Positions 15,454 to 24,242 of a stretch of DNA of 64,000 bases are shown piece by piece (the stretch's first letter is position 1; every line of letters begins with the position of its first letter). The DNA comes from Actinomycetota bacterium (GTDB lineage: Bacteria > Actinomycetota > Thermoleophilia > RBG-16-64-13), in NCBI GenBank assembly GCA_012523095.1, contig JAAYJE010000126.1, positions 37,868-101,867 on the forward strand, read 5' to 3'. The translations under genes were made by a program, and so were the position numbers. A model generated the notes under the pieces. It did no database searches. It was given only the letters and a program-made list of their open reading frames with translations, and had not been told where the DNA came from.

Positions 15454-16758
15454 TCAGACCGCCAGTTGCTCTGCCACAAGCCGCTTCGCGAGCCCCAATA
15501 TCATGAAGACCGGGGGCAGACCGCACGGCTCGGGGATCACGCTCGAATCGCACACAAAGAGACCTTTGATCTTCGTCTGTAGGTCTCTGTCGATCTGATC
15601 ATCGATACGCACCGTCCCGGCCGGGTGGGCGCCCCGGGGAGGAGCCGAATTGATGGACTCAGGGATACAACCCGCCCGGCGCAGTATCTGACCAGAGACT
15701 TCCATGCCTCGCGCAAGGAGCTTCTGATCCGCCTCCTCCAACGGTTTGGACACCGTACCGTCGGCCTTCACATAGCCGGCGTGCCGGTCGCGGGTCTTCG
15801 CCATGATTCCCAGAACGTGCGGGAAGTGCCGGAAGCTCAGAAGCGCCTTGGGACCGCCCATGAACAATCCGAAGAGATACCACGGCCAAGGATCGCAGCA
15901 GTCCATCAGGATGATGCCCTCATCCTTGAGATCAAGCGTGCCACAGCCCATGGGTATGTCGCGGTAGGAACCTCGTCCCGAGTAGAGCCCGTAGGTCAAT
16001 ACCAACGGATCGATGATGACTCCTTTACCGGCGTCTGAGAAGCCCGAGTTCTGCATGATAGGAGCGGTGCCCAGCCCGCCCGCCGCGAGAACCACGCGTT
16101 CCGCCTCCACCTCGAAGGGGCCGGACCGCCCCGTCCCCCGGACTCCGGTGACGCGATCGTCCTTGGACAGGACTGCCTTCACCTGCATCCGTGTCTCCAG
16201 ATGAGCCCCGTGCGAACGCGCCTCCTCGACATACTCACGCGCCGTCCACTTCGCCCCCTTGGCGGAGCCGGCAAAAAGCCTGCTGGGTCGAGTGCGCATC
16301 TTGTCCCAACGTATGAAGTGCGGCATGGGGTTCCAGTCAAAGCCTTCCGCGCGCGCCGCTTCCATGATCCGTTCAGCCCCTTCCCCGATAAGGCTTTCCG
16401 GCATGGGGGAAGGCTTGAGTTCTTCACGCACCTGGGCGATATACTGGGCCAGATCGATACCATGTTCCTCCTTGAGCCAGGCCGGCGGCTCGAAGGCCGT
16501 GCCTAGATAGGAGAGGGTCGACCCGCCTACCGTCAGCAGACGCACCATCTGTGTGCCCTCGATGGAAGCCAGCGTGAGGGCCCGGTCCGCCATGCGGAAG
16601 GTGTTCAGCCAGCTGCCTTCTCTGTGGTAGGCGCCTTGTTCCAGGATGAGCACGTCCTTGCCGCGGAGGGCGAGTTCCCGGGCGACGGCTGCTCCGCCCG
16701 GTCCGCTGCCCACAACCACGGTTTCGGCTTTTAGACGCTTGATCCCACCGGCCATCAT
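15454..16758 (-). CDS. GMC-like FAD-dependent oxidoreductase
   Basis: A 434-residue flavoprotein. The N-terminal dinucleotide fold (ETVVVGSGPGGAAVAREL, FAD ADP-binding) is followed by VGGSTLSYLG. The C-terminal GMC-type segment has the active-site His in PRGAHPAGTVRI and the closing GLFVCDSSVIPEPCGLPP. It is shorter than classic glucose-methanol-choline oxidases and closer to the compact bacterial GMC/fructose-dehydrogenase-like proteins that oxidise alcohols or steroids with a redox partner. TAGGAGGA precedes two adjacent ATGs, and the second gives better spacing. It is divergent from the tetR at 16939, with that regulator's palindrome in between, so it is a likely regulated target. Confidence 0.82.
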   Translation of the reverse strand: MMAGGIKRLKAETVVVGSGPGGAAVARELALRGKDVLILEQGAYHREGSWLNTFRMADRALTLASIEGTQMVRLLTVGGSTLSYLGTAFEPPAWLKEEHGIDLAQYIAQVREELKPSPMPESLIGEGAERIMEAARAEGFDWNPMPHFIRWDKMRTRPSRLFAGSAKGAKWTAREYVEEARSHGAHLETRMQVKAVLSKDDRVTGVRGTGRSGPFEVEAERVVLAAGGLGTAPIMQNSGFSDAGKGVIIDPLVLTYGLYSGRGSYRDIPMGCGTLDLKDEGIILMDCCDPWPWYLFGLFMGGPKALLSFRHFPHVLGIMAKTRDRHAGYVKADGTVSKPLEEADQKLLARGMEVSGQILRRAGCIPESINSAPPRGAHPAGTVRIDDQIDRDLQTKIKGLFVCDSSVIPEPCGLPPVFMILGLAKRLVAEQLAV

Positions 16759-16938
16759 TCCTCCTATGTGTCTAGAGCCGACCTTGAACGCCGGTGCAGA
16801 AATCGTGACCCAGATCCAGCAGTGGCGGCTGCCATGACAACTCGGTTCTCATCGGCCGACGAAGAACATCCCATGGAGCCACGATCGACCATGCGATCTT
16901 CCTCGCACGACGAAGGAGCCTCTTGCCCTTGCAAGAGA

Positions 16939-17616
16939 ATGAGCGTACTCTCACTGAGCATGTGCTCAGTGGACAAGATAGTAGCCGGCCAAGACCCTGT
17001 CAAGCCGTGTAGACGAACACTGCCTCCCGACGAGCGAAAGCGGCAGATCGTCGACGCAGTCCGGCATGTCGTAGCCGAGCACGGGGTACCGAACACCACG
17101 GTGTCACGAGTGGCGGAGGCCGCCGGCGTCGCCCAAGGGACGCTGTACCTCTACTTCCGCAACCGAACCGAGATGCTCCTCGCCGCCTTGGACTCCATCT
17201 GGACCGAGATGCAGGGCGTGGTCGAGATCCCGGGAGAGACCAACGAGCTCGAACGACTGCGAAAGGGCGGGCTGAAGCACAACGAGTTGATGACGACCGA
17301 ACTGGGCGGGTTCGCCGTCCCCTGGGTGGAGTTCATCGCGGCCCCGGCCGGCATGGGCCTGCGGGGTGCCGTCGGGGAGACGCAGCGTCGCGCTTTCCGA
17401 AAGCTGCGCGAAATAGTGGAATCGGGGAAGGCCAACGGGCAGATACGCGCGGATGTCGACTCCGATCAACTCGCCTGGGAATGGCTGATGCTGGCTTGGG
17501 CGGAGAACATCGCCTGCCTGGTGGGATTGACCGAGTTCTTCGAAGAGAGGCGGTCGGAGCCGCTGCGTTCTATGATCCTGGACGACGCTGCGCCGGAAGG
17601 CGGATGCCGAGCCTAG
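16939..17616 (+). CDS. TetR-family regulator, paralogue 1
   Basis: The track ORF is over-extended at its N-terminus. Homology begins at LPPDERKRQIVDAVRHVVAE, followed by the helix-turn-helix VSRVAEAAGVAQGTLYLYF and NRTEMLLAALDSI. Possible starts are ATG 16939, ATG 16960 or GTG 16969; none has a strong ribosome site and the gene may be leaderless. The DNA-binding domain and the C-terminal ligand domain (including GQIRADVDSDQLAWEW and AWAENIACLVGLT) are very like those of the protein at 22722-23369, so the two are recent paralogues and may share operators and ligand class. A palindrome lies at the start of the gene. Confidence 0.85.
   Translation: MSVLSLSMCSVDKIVAGQDPVKPCRRTLPPDERKRQIVDAVRHVVAEHGVPNTTVSRVAEAAGVAQGTLYLYFRNRTEMLLAALDSIWTEMQGVVEIPGETNELERLRKGGLKHNELMTTELGGFAVPWVEFIAAPAGMGLRGAVGETQRRAFRKLREIVESGKANGQIRADVDSDQLAWEWLMLAWAENIACLVGLTEFFEERRSEPLRSMILDDAAPEGGCRA
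16952..16971. promoter_or_regulatory. TetR-type operator at tetR paralogue 1
   Basis: CACTGAGCATGTGCTCAGTG has 9-bp arms around two central bases and contains TGAGC-ATGT-GCTCA. It lies between the divergent GMC-like gene and the tetR coding region, overlapping possible tetR start codons and just after a TTGCCC-N17-TACTCT promoter-like pair. Related sites occur at 22723, 25853 and 37206. Autoregulation plus control of the divergent oxidoreductase is inferred. Confidence 0.55.
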
Positions 17617-17634
17617 TCCGCCCCTCTAACCGTA

Positions 17635-18843
17635 TCACGGGCTGCCGGTCGTGCCGCTCCCCGGGGCGACGGTCGTAGTGGTTGGAGCCGGAGGCGACCA
17701 GTCGAGGCCCATGAAGCGAGCGGCTTCGGTAAGCACCGCCACCATGTCTTCGACGATCCCGAGATTCTGAGCCCGGCTCATGCACCCCTGTGCACCGTAT
17801 TCGAACAGAAGTCGATACCACTTGTCGGTATCCTCCGTGCCCAAGGAACCGACGGTCACACCGGCGTCTGCAAGCATCTCAAGTTGTCCGGACACGTAAC
17901 CGGAGTCCAGTTCCAGACTGTAGTCCGCGGCCCGCTCAGCGGCTTCGTAGAAGACGGCGCGTGTCTCGGGGGCCAGCCTTGCCCAGGTGTCGAGGTTGAT
18001 GACGATAGAGCTACCTACTCCATAGACACCGTCCCACACGAAGTGCTTGGCCACATCGTAGAGCTTGAGGTCGATACTGCCTTTGAAGCCGGCCCGGACG
18101 GCCTCGAAGACGCCTTCCGCCAAGGCATCGTGCATCCTCGCGGAATTGGTCTTGACGATGTCACAGCCCAAGGCCTCGAGTGCCGGCACGAAACCGCTCG
18201 CGCCGAACCTCTTGCCCGACAGGTCGGCCAACCCGGTGAATGCTCTTCTGGACACGAACACGTTGCCGCCCCCAGACGTGAAACCCAATACGAAGATGTT
18301 GTCGACTCCGGCCTCCGCCTGGATGAGCAGCGAGGTTCTCGGCTCGTCGAAGACGAGGTGGTGCGCGTAGTCGAGCGCCGCCTGAGCATCGGGCGCCGCC
18401 CACATGGGGAAGTTCGCGAGCGGCAGCCGATCGGCATATCCAGACAGGGCCAGAGAGGTCATGTCCACCGAGCCGGAACCGACCAGTCCCAACTCCTCCG
18501 AGTCGCCGGCCAGGACTCCGCCGAAGAAGACTTCAAAGGCCACTACGCCGCCTGTGGCCTCCTTGACGTAGTCGATAAAACGCCGGATGACCTTACCACC
18601 GGTGTCGTCCTCTTTGAATCTGGTGGCGTACTTGATCGTCATCGGCTCCTGTGTGAGAGGCGCCACCGTGGTCTCCCTCATCGCGGTGGTGGTGGTTAAT
18701 GACACCATGGTCGACGAGGTGGTCCCGTTTTCGGACGCGGTCGTCGCGATGGCGACATCGGTATCGCGGGCCCGGCTGCACGAGACTATGGCGATCGCCA
18801 AGGCGGCCACCAACACCAGCCCCACGATCAATCCCCTCTTCAC
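17635..18843 (-). CDS. TRAP-transporter-type (DctP) solute-binding lipoprotein A
   Basis: A 402-residue secreted lipoprotein starting at GTG with AAGGAGG five bases upstream. The signal peptide ends at the lipobox IVSC, followed by a Ser/Thr-rich tether and a DctP-like domain from about residue 65 (QEPMTIKYATRF). Typical TRAP features follow: VFFGGVLAGDSEELGLVGSGSVDM and, later, NLDTWARLAPETRAVFYEAA. It ends with a second Thr-rich tail. It lies downstream of a paralogue of identical length and shared domain order. No TRAP membrane (DctQM) genes are in the window, so the partner must be elsewhere. Confidence 0.82.
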   Translation of the reverse strand: MKRGLIVGLVLVAALAIAIVSCSRARDTDVAIATTASENGTTSSTMVSLTTTTAMRETTVAPLTQEPMTIKYATRFKEDDTGGKVIRRFIDYVKEATGGVVAFEVFFGGVLAGDSEELGLVGSGSVDMTSLALSGYADRLPLANFPMWAAPDAQAALDYAHHLVFDEPRTSLLIQAEAGVDNIFVLGFTSGGGNVFVSRRAFTGLADLSGKRFGASGFVPALEALGCDIVKTNSARMHDALAEGVFEAVRAGFKGSIDLKLYDVAKHFVWDGVYGVGSSIVINLDTWARLAPETRAVFYEAAERAADYSLELDSGYVSGQLEMLADAGVTVGSLGTEDTDKWYRLLFEYGAQGCMSRAQNLGIVEDMVAVLTEAARFMGLDWSPPAPTTTTVAPGSGTTGSP

Positions 18844-18956
18844 CGCCCGCCCTCCTTACGACTTTCTCCGTGGATCCCTCTCGCCACCGCCGGACTGCGC
18901 AGACCCTCACTATACAAGAACGACCGCCTCACCGGCCGCGACGGCCTTGAGGAACA

Positions 18957-20165
18957 TCATCCAGCAGGCGGCGCCCAGGGGAGGCCGGAAAACGCAGCTG
19001 CGGCCGACAGGACCACGGTCATGTCGCTTGTTATGCCAAGAGTGACGGCCCGGCTCATGCTCCCAGAGGCCCCATCCTCAAAGAGGAGCAGTGACCAGGC
19101 TGCCTGGTCTTCAGGGCTGAGCGACCCGAACGTGACTCCCGCCTTTTCGAGCGTCCCGGTAGAGGCCCTCACTTCCGCCGCGCTCAGCTCGCTACTGAAG
19201 GCTTCCGCATCCAGGGCGGCCTCGCGAAAGACCTCCTGCGTTTCCGGAGACAGTCTCGCCCAAGTCCGCAGGTTGACCGTGAGCGCGCAGGCACCCGAGC
19301 ACGTGCCGTCCCAGACGTAGTGTGTCACGGGTTCGTACCACTTCAGGTTCAGCGTCTTGAAAAAACCGGCCCTGGTCACGTCCACGACGTCACCGGCCAG
19401 CGCCTCATAAATGCCGGCCGATGACGTCTCCACCACCATGACATCCAGAGCCTCGAGGGCCGAAGTGGGAGCGGCGGCACCGAACCGCATGCCGGCAAGA
19501 TCGGCAAGAGCGGCAACGGGCCCGCACCCCACGAAAACGTTGACGTCGCCGGCAATGAAGCCTATATAGGTGATGTTGTTGGCCCTCGCCTCTGCATGAA
19601 TGAGACGGACCGTGTCGCGGTTCTGGAAGGCAATATGATCCAGACAGTCAACCACCTTCCGCCCTTCAACCGACCTGCAGTCGGGCAGGTATAGAAGCGG
19701 CAGCCGGTCGGGGAACACCGAGAGGCGCAAAGAGACCATATCTACGAATCCGGACCCGACCAACTCAAGCTCCTCCCCCGTGCCACCAAGCATCCCATCG
19801 AAGAATACGTCGAATGTAACGGCCCCATCCGTCGCTTTTTCGACGCGATCGATGAAGCGACGGATGGTCCTGCCGGACACCTCGTCCCTAGCGGAGGTGG
19901 TGGCGAACCTAAGCGTCATCGGTTCCTGAGAGAACGCCGTTGTCGTGGTCGACATGGATGTGGACGTGGAACTGGTCTGAACGGTGGTCGAAGTGGTAGT
20001 CGAGATAGTCTCGACCGTAGTCGAAGTGGTCATGGCGGCAGTCCAGGCGGCGGTGTTCGCTGTAGTCATGATCGCCGGCTCGTCGGCAGTGCAGGCCGCG
20101 GATCCCAAACCGAGGGTCGCGATGAGGGCCGCCAGCACCGACCCGAGGACCAGGCCCTTCTTCAT
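18957..20165 (-). CDS. TRAP-transporter-type (DctP) solute-binding lipoprotein B
   Basis: A 402-residue paralogue of the downstream gene. It has a lipoprotein signal ending SAAC, an unusually Thr/Ser-rich tether of about 50 residues, and then QEPMTLRFATTSARDEVSGRTIRRFIDRV and VFFDGMLGGTGEELELVGSGFVDM in parallel with the sister protein (both segments quoted as landmarks). The ligand-pocket stretch is diverged (CRSVEGRKVVDCLDH instead of WAAPDAQAALDYAHH), with two extra Cys, so the two may bind different ligands or one may be drifting. Transcribed ahead of the sister with 113 bp between. Confidence 0.8.
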   Translation of the reverse strand: MKKGLVLGSVLAALIATLGLGSAACTADEPAIMTTANTAAWTAAMTTSTTVETISTTTSTTVQTSSTSTSMSTTTTAFSQEPMTLRFATTSARDEVSGRTIRRFIDRVEKATDGAVTFDVFFDGMLGGTGEELELVGSGFVDMVSLRLSVFPDRLPLLYLPDCRSVEGRKVVDCLDHIAFQNRDTVRLIHAEARANNITYIGFIAGDVNVFVGCGPVAALADLAGMRFGAAAPTSALEALDVMVVETSSAGIYEALAGDVVDVTRAGFFKTLNLKWYEPVTHYVWDGTCSGACALTVNLRTWARLSPETQEVFREAALDAEAFSSELSAAEVRASTGTLEKAGVTFGSLSPEDQAAWSLLLFEDGASGSMSRAVTLGITSDMTVVLSAAAAFSGLPWAPPAG

Positions 20166-20308
20166 GAATCATCTCCTCCGCTCCGTCCTGTGCCCCCACT
20201 ATGGACAAAACAACCGGCACCCGCAAGTTCAGTGTTGGCAGAGTCACCGCCCGCGGGTTAAGCTGGAACGCACGCCTCAAGGCCTTAACACTACGCTGAG
20301 GGAGACGG

Positions 20309-21646
20309 GTGAACCCAAGCATCGAGCTCGGTGGGCAACTAGGATTCTGGACCCTCGCTCCCTTCGCGTGCATGCTGCTCGCTGTCGCGATAATGCCGTT
20401 AGCATGCGGCCGCTGGTTCGAGCGCAACTTGAACAAGGGCATCGTAGCGTTCGTGCTGGGCGTCCCGACGGTCGTGTATCTGGTAGTCCGCTTCGGTAGC
20501 CTGGGTCTGGAGAATGCCGCCCATACAGCCCAGGAGTATGTGCAATTCATCATCCTGCTGTTCGCCCTCTTCACCATCTCGGGCGGCATCTACGTCGCGG
20601 GGAACCTGGTCGCCACTCCTAAGACCAACCTTGGCTTCCTGGCCATCGGCGCCGTGGTCGCCAGCTTCATAGGCACCATGGGAGCCTCTATGGTGCTCAT
20701 CCGGCCACTGCTTCGGGCGAATTCCGAGCGTACCCATCTTAAGCACACCGTGGTCTTCTTCATCTTCACTGTCAGCAACGTGGGCGGCCTTCTGACGCCA
20801 CTCGGCGACCCGCCGCTGTTCCTGGGCTTCCTGAGGGGCGTTCCCTTCACGTGGACATTCCGCCTGTGGGCTGAGTGGCTGTTGGCGACGGCTCTGCTGC
20901 TGGTGGCGTATCTCATGTTCGAGCTTTGCTACTACCGCAAAGAACCCGCTCCTGCCCGGCGTATAGATGCGGCCGACTACGTCCCCATGAGGCTCAAGGG
21001 CGGCGTCAACATGCTGCTGCTCGCGCTCGTGATAGTCACCGTGCTCTTCTCCGGACCATTGGCCCAAGCGGGGGAAGCGATCCGCTTCCCCTTCGTCCGT
21101 GAGCTGGTGTTGGTCGTTCTGGCCGTGCTCTCCCTGGTGATAGGGCCGAAGGACCCACGGACCTCCAACCTTTTCAGCTGGCACCCTATCATCGAGGTGG
21201 CGGTCTTGTTCGCCGGCATCTTCGCGACTATGATCCCGGCCCTAGCTCTGCTGCAGGCCCACGGAGCATCGATCGGACTGAGCCACCCGTGGCACTACTT
21301 CTGGACCACCGGAGGCCTCTCCGCCTTCCTCGACAACGCGCCGACCTACCTGGCCTTCACCTCGGTGGCCCAGGGCCAAGTGGGGGTCGACACGGTCGGG
21401 GCGCTGATCTCCACCGATCTGATCGCCCGGCTCGGCTTCTCACCTGCCGACTTCCTCAAGGCCATCTCCTGTGGAGCCGTCATGCTGGGCGCCATGACCT
21501 ACATAGGCAACGCGCCCAACTTCGCCGTGAAGTCCATAGCCGAACGGTCGGGGCTCCGCATGCCCTCCTTCTTCGGCTATCTGGGCTATTCAGTGGTCAT
21601 CCTGGTACCCATCTTCGTCATCATCACCGCCGTCTTCTTCCTGTGA
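20309..21646 (+). CDS. Sodium/proton antiporter or citrate-type transporter (ion transporter superfamily)
   Basis: A 445-residue polytopic membrane protein starting at GTG with GAGGGAG upstream. It has about 11 to 12 hydrophobic segments and the motif FTVSNVGGLLTPLGDPPLFLG (quoted in part), characteristic of NhaD/CitMHS-like ion transporters of the UIT3 type (putative citrate transport). A second inverted-repeat landmark is ISCGAVMLGAMTYIGNAPNF. It may exchange Na+ for H+ or carry a di-/tricarboxylate; the sequence does not decide. It ends convergently with, and overlaps by 23 bp, the EamA gene. Confidence 0.8.
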   Translation: MNPSIELGGQLGFWTLAPFACMLLAVAIMPLACGRWFERNLNKGIVAFVLGVPTVVYLVVRFGSLGLENAAHTAQEYVQFIILLFALFTISGGIYVAGNLVATPKTNLGFLAIGAVVASFIGTMGASMVLIRPLLRANSERTHLKHTVVFFIFTVSNVGGLLTPLGDPPLFLGFLRGVPFTWTFRLWAEWLLATALLLVAYLMFELCYYRKEPAPARRIDAADYVPMRLKGGVNMLLLALVIVTVLFSGPLAQAGEAIRFPFVRELVLVVLAVLSLVIGPKDPRTSNLFSWHPIIEVAVLFAGIFATMIPALALLQAHGASIGLSHPWHYFWTTGGLSAFLDNAPTYLAFTSVAQGQVGVDTVGALISTDLIARLGFSPADFLKAISCGAVMLGAMTYIGNAPNFAVKSIAERSGLRMPSFFGYLGYSVVILVPIFVIITAVFFL

Positions 21647-22619
21647 CCAGTTCGCGGATGGCCACCAGCAACAGTGCCCCCACGACGCCGACCATCCCCA
21701 GCCCCTCGATGACCCCGGGCCGCTCGCCTAGTTGGATCCAGGCCGAGCTGATGCCGATCACGGGTGTGAGCAGAGTGGCAAGTCCCGCCGTCCCGGCTCG
21801 AAACGAATCCAGGATGTAGAGCCAGAGTATCCAAGCAACCGCGTTTCCTAAGATGGTCACATAGACAAGTGCCACAATGAAGGCACCCGTCCACTCCGGC
21901 CGACCCTCCCAGGTGGCGATGGCGATGGCGATAAGGGGTATGGAGCCCAGCAGCATCTGCCAAGCCGTAAGCGACAGTAGGTCGACTTCATGGTTCTTGC
22001 GCAGCACCTTGGCGTACACGGCGCTCGCCGCCCAGCTGACGGCCCCTCCTACCGCCAGAAAGTCGCTCACCTTGCCCTGCAACCGCCACGGGGCAAGGAT
22101 CAACACCAGCCCGCAGAGAGCCAATCCCACCGCCACCCATTGGAAGCCCCTCAGTCTCTCCCCTAAGACTACCCAAGCCATGAGCAGAAGCCAGAAGGGC
22201 ATGGTGTAGGTGAGGATAGAGGTCTTGCCCGCCCCGCCGCCCTCGAGCGCCCAGGTCATCAGACCCACGAACCCCGTCGTCTGCAGGAGCCCTAACAGCG
22301 CCGTGGAGCCGATTGCCTTGGGCTTCAAAGGCCGCCGCATCAAGGGCAACACGATGAACAGCGAGACGGCGCCGAAGAACGTGCGCATGGCGGAGAACAG
22401 AAAGGGCTCCGTGTAATCGAGCGCGATCTTCATGACCACCCAGGAGTAGCCCCAGATGAGCGCCAGGAGAATGAGGGCCGCTATCGGCAGGCGATAGCGG
22501 CCGACGGCATGCGGGCCGACCCGTCCCGTTGCAGCTTTGTCCACGATTTCGTCGGGAGCGGGGCCACCTGGGGCGGCGTGCTTGGCAGTGTCGCCGACTT
22601 TGCTCGTAGCGATCTCCAT
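21624..22619 (-). CDS. EamA/DMT-family transporter
   Basis: The track ORF begins upstream, but the ATG at 22619 follows GAGGGGGA and gives 331 residues with about ten membrane segments in two EamA repeats. The first begins LILLALIWGYSWVVMKIALD, the second SAVYAKVLRK onwards, and it ends in a short basic tail. DMT proteins export or exchange amino acids, nucleosides or small metabolites. It is divergent from the second tetR, with a TetR-type palindrome in the spacer, so it may be controlled by that regulator; an efflux role for the regulator's ligand is a reasonable guess. Confidence 0.85.
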   Translation of the reverse strand: MEIATSKVGDTAKHAAPGGPAPDEIVDKAATGRVGPHAVGRYRLPIAALILLALIWGYSWVVMKIALDYTEPFLFSAMRTFFGAVSLFIVLPLMRRPLKPKAIGSTALLGLLQTTGFVGLMTWALEGGGAGKTSILTYTMPFWLLLMAWVVLGERLRGFQWVAVGLALCGLVLILAPWRLQGKVSDFLAVGGAVSWAASAVYAKVLRKNHEVDLLSLTAWQMLLGSIPLIAIAIATWEGRPEWTGAFIVALVYVTILGNAVAWILWLYILDSFRAGTAGLATLLTPVIGISSAWIQLGERPGVIEGLGMVGVVGALLLVAIRELVTGRRRR

Positions 22620-22667
22620 TCCCCCTCTGGCAGAAGTCCATCCCCCACAATCGAGAATAGCAGGCGA

Positions 22668-22736
22668 TAGACAGAGTATGATGACTCCGTCGTATAACAC
22701 GAAGCGCGGGGGAGAACGGAATTGAGCACACACTCA
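22668..22736 (+). promoter_or_regulatory. Promoter and TetR-type operator of tetR paralogue 2
   Basis: TAGACA (22668-22673) is followed after 19 bases by TATAAC (22693-22698). Downstream, TGAGC-ACAC-ACTCA (22723-22736) overlaps the TTG start codon of the regulator. The half-sites match those of the palindrome at tetR paralogue 1, which fits autorepression. Confidence 0.5.
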
Positions 22737-23369
22737 GTCGAACAGCCGGCGAAACGCACGTCCGATATGCGGCGCGCACGCAGACTCCCGCCCGACCAGC
22801 GACGCGAGCAGATCATCGCAGCGGTCATCAGGGTGGTGGCCGAGTACGGCGTTCCTGAGGCCACCGTCTCCCGCATCGCCGAGGCGGCGGGAGTCTCCGA
22901 GGGGACCCTGTATGTCTACTTCGACAACCGCACCGACATGCTCCTCACGGCGCTCGACTCCATCCGCTCAGAGATGCACGAGCTTATTGACGATTCCGTC
23001 GGCTCCGACGCGCTCGACCGCATGCGAAACATCGGGAAGGCCCATACGGAAATGACCCGGACCAACCATGCGGGGTTCACGTACCCTTGGTTCGAGTTCA
23101 TCGCGGCCGGACCCCAGGTCGGTCTGCGTGAATCGGTTGCCCAGACCCACAAGAGCGCCTCCCGCCGACTGAAGAAGATCATCGAGGAAGGCCAAGCTAA
23201 CGGCGAGATCAGAGCGGACATCGATCCGGACGAGTTGACTTGGGGGTTCTACACGGTCGTCTGGGCCGAGAACATGGCCTGTCTCATGGGTCTCACCGAC
23301 TACGTGGAGCGCGGTCACGCCGCCCGTGTGCTGGACCTCATCTTGAAGGACGCCCTTCCATACTCGTAG
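22722..23369 (+). CDS. TetR-family regulator, paralogue 2
   Basis: A 215-residue protein. TTG at 22722 with GGGGAGA six bases upstream is the best-supported start; an internal ATG at 22767 (MRRARRLPP) is the alternative. The helix-turn-helix is VSRIAEAAGVSEGTLYVYF, followed by DNRTDMLLTALDSI. The C-terminal regulatory domain carries NGEIRADIDPDELTWGF and AENMACLMGLTDY, matching paralogue 1 almost block by block. It sits between the divergent EamA gene and the convergent SDR gene. The ligand is unknown, possibly an acyl-CoA or an aromatic compound given the neighbourhood. Confidence 0.88.
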   Translation: MSTHSVEQPAKRTSDMRRARRLPPDQRREQIIAAVIRVVAEYGVPEATVSRIAEAAGVSEGTLYVYFDNRTDMLLTALDSIRSEMHELIDDSVGSDALDRMRNIGKAHTEMTRTNHAGFTYPWFEFIAAGPQVGLRESVAQTHKSASRRLKKIIEEGQANGEIRADIDPDELTWGFYTVVWAENMACLMGLTDYVERGHAARVLDLILKDALPYS

Positions 23370-23382
23370 CGAGCCGGGCAGC

Positions 23383-24162
23383 CTATCTCGCGAGATACCC
23401 GCCATCGACGGCGATCAACTCACCACACATATAACTGCAGGCGTCCGAGGCCAGTAGGAGCGCCAAACCCTTGAGCTCCTCCGGTAGGCCGACCCTGCCC
23501 ATCGGCACAAGTGGGGTCGCCTGTTCCAGCCATTCCGGGTCCTCGGAGCAGTTGTTGCCGATCTTGGTCTTTATGAAGCCGGGGCAGATGCCGTTGACGT
23601 TGATCCCATAGGGCGCATAGCAGATCCCCAGTTCGCGGGTGAGGGTGTTGAGGGCACCCTTAGCGGCGTTATACGCCGGGCACGATTGCAGCGCCGAGGA
23701 GCCGGTCCATCCCCAGACAGACGAGGTGATGATGATCTTGCCGCTGCGCCTTGACACCATCACCTTGAGCGCTTCCCGAGCGCAGTAGAAGGCGCCGTGC
23801 AGATCGATGTCGATGAGCTGCTTCCATTCTTCCGTTTCAAGTTCGTGCACCGGGGTGGGCACTTGGCCGGTCCCGGCGTTGTTGAAGAGGATATCGAGGG
23901 TGCCGAAGGCTTCCACGGTCTTGCGGACCATGTCCTTGACCTCGACCTCCTTCGAGACATCACACTTGATGGCGATAGCCCCCTGACCTTTGGCCGTGAC
24001 CACTTCAACGACTTCCGCCAGGCCTTGTTCGTCAATGTCGGCGCAGGCCACGTCGGCCCCCGCCTCGGCCATCGTCTCGGCGAACATGAGACCCAGACCG
24101 CTCGCCGCTCCCGTCACCAGGGCCACCTTGCCCTTGCACGAGAAGATGTCTGCGAAGCCCAC
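23383..24162 (-). CDS. Short-chain dehydrogenase/reductase (SDR)
   Basis: A 259-residue classical SDR. It has the cofactor motif TGAASGLG near residue 18, NNAGTG, the catalytic Ser in IIITSSVWG, and Tyr and Lys in CPAYNAAKGAL. Asp near the end of the second strand (ACADIDEQG) favours NAD over NADP. The closing GELIAVDGGYLAR is typical. It follows the Liv-type binding-protein gene after a strong hairpin and would oxidise a secondary alcohol or reduce a ketone; the substrate is unknown. Confidence 0.9.
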   Translation of the reverse strand: MGFADIFSCKGKVALVTGAASGLGLMFAETMAEAGADVACADIDEQGLAEVVEVVTAKGQGAIAIKCDVSKEVEVKDMVRKTVEAFGTLDILFNNAGTGQVPTPVHELETEEWKQLIDIDLHGAFYCAREALKVMVSRRSGKIIITSSVWGWTGSSALQSCPAYNAAKGALNTLTRELGICYAPYGINVNGICPGFIKTKIGNNCSEDPEWLEQATPLVPMGRVGLPEELKGLALLLASDACSYMCGELIAVDGGYLAR

Positions 24163-24180
24163 TATCTACCTCCCAACTGA

Positions 24181-24211
24181 GGTGGACTCGCCCCCGAGGG
24201 GCGAGTCCACC
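24181..24211. terminator. Strong hairpin between binding-protein and SDR genes
   Basis: A perfect 14-bp stem, GGTGGACTCGCCCC / GGGGCGAGTCCACC, with a 3-base loop (CGA). No T tract follows on the minus strand. It may partly terminate transcription or protect the 3' end of the abundant binding-protein mRNA. Confidence 0.55.
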
Positions 24212-24242
24212 ATGTATCGCTTAGGTTCCCTACCCCGATCTA

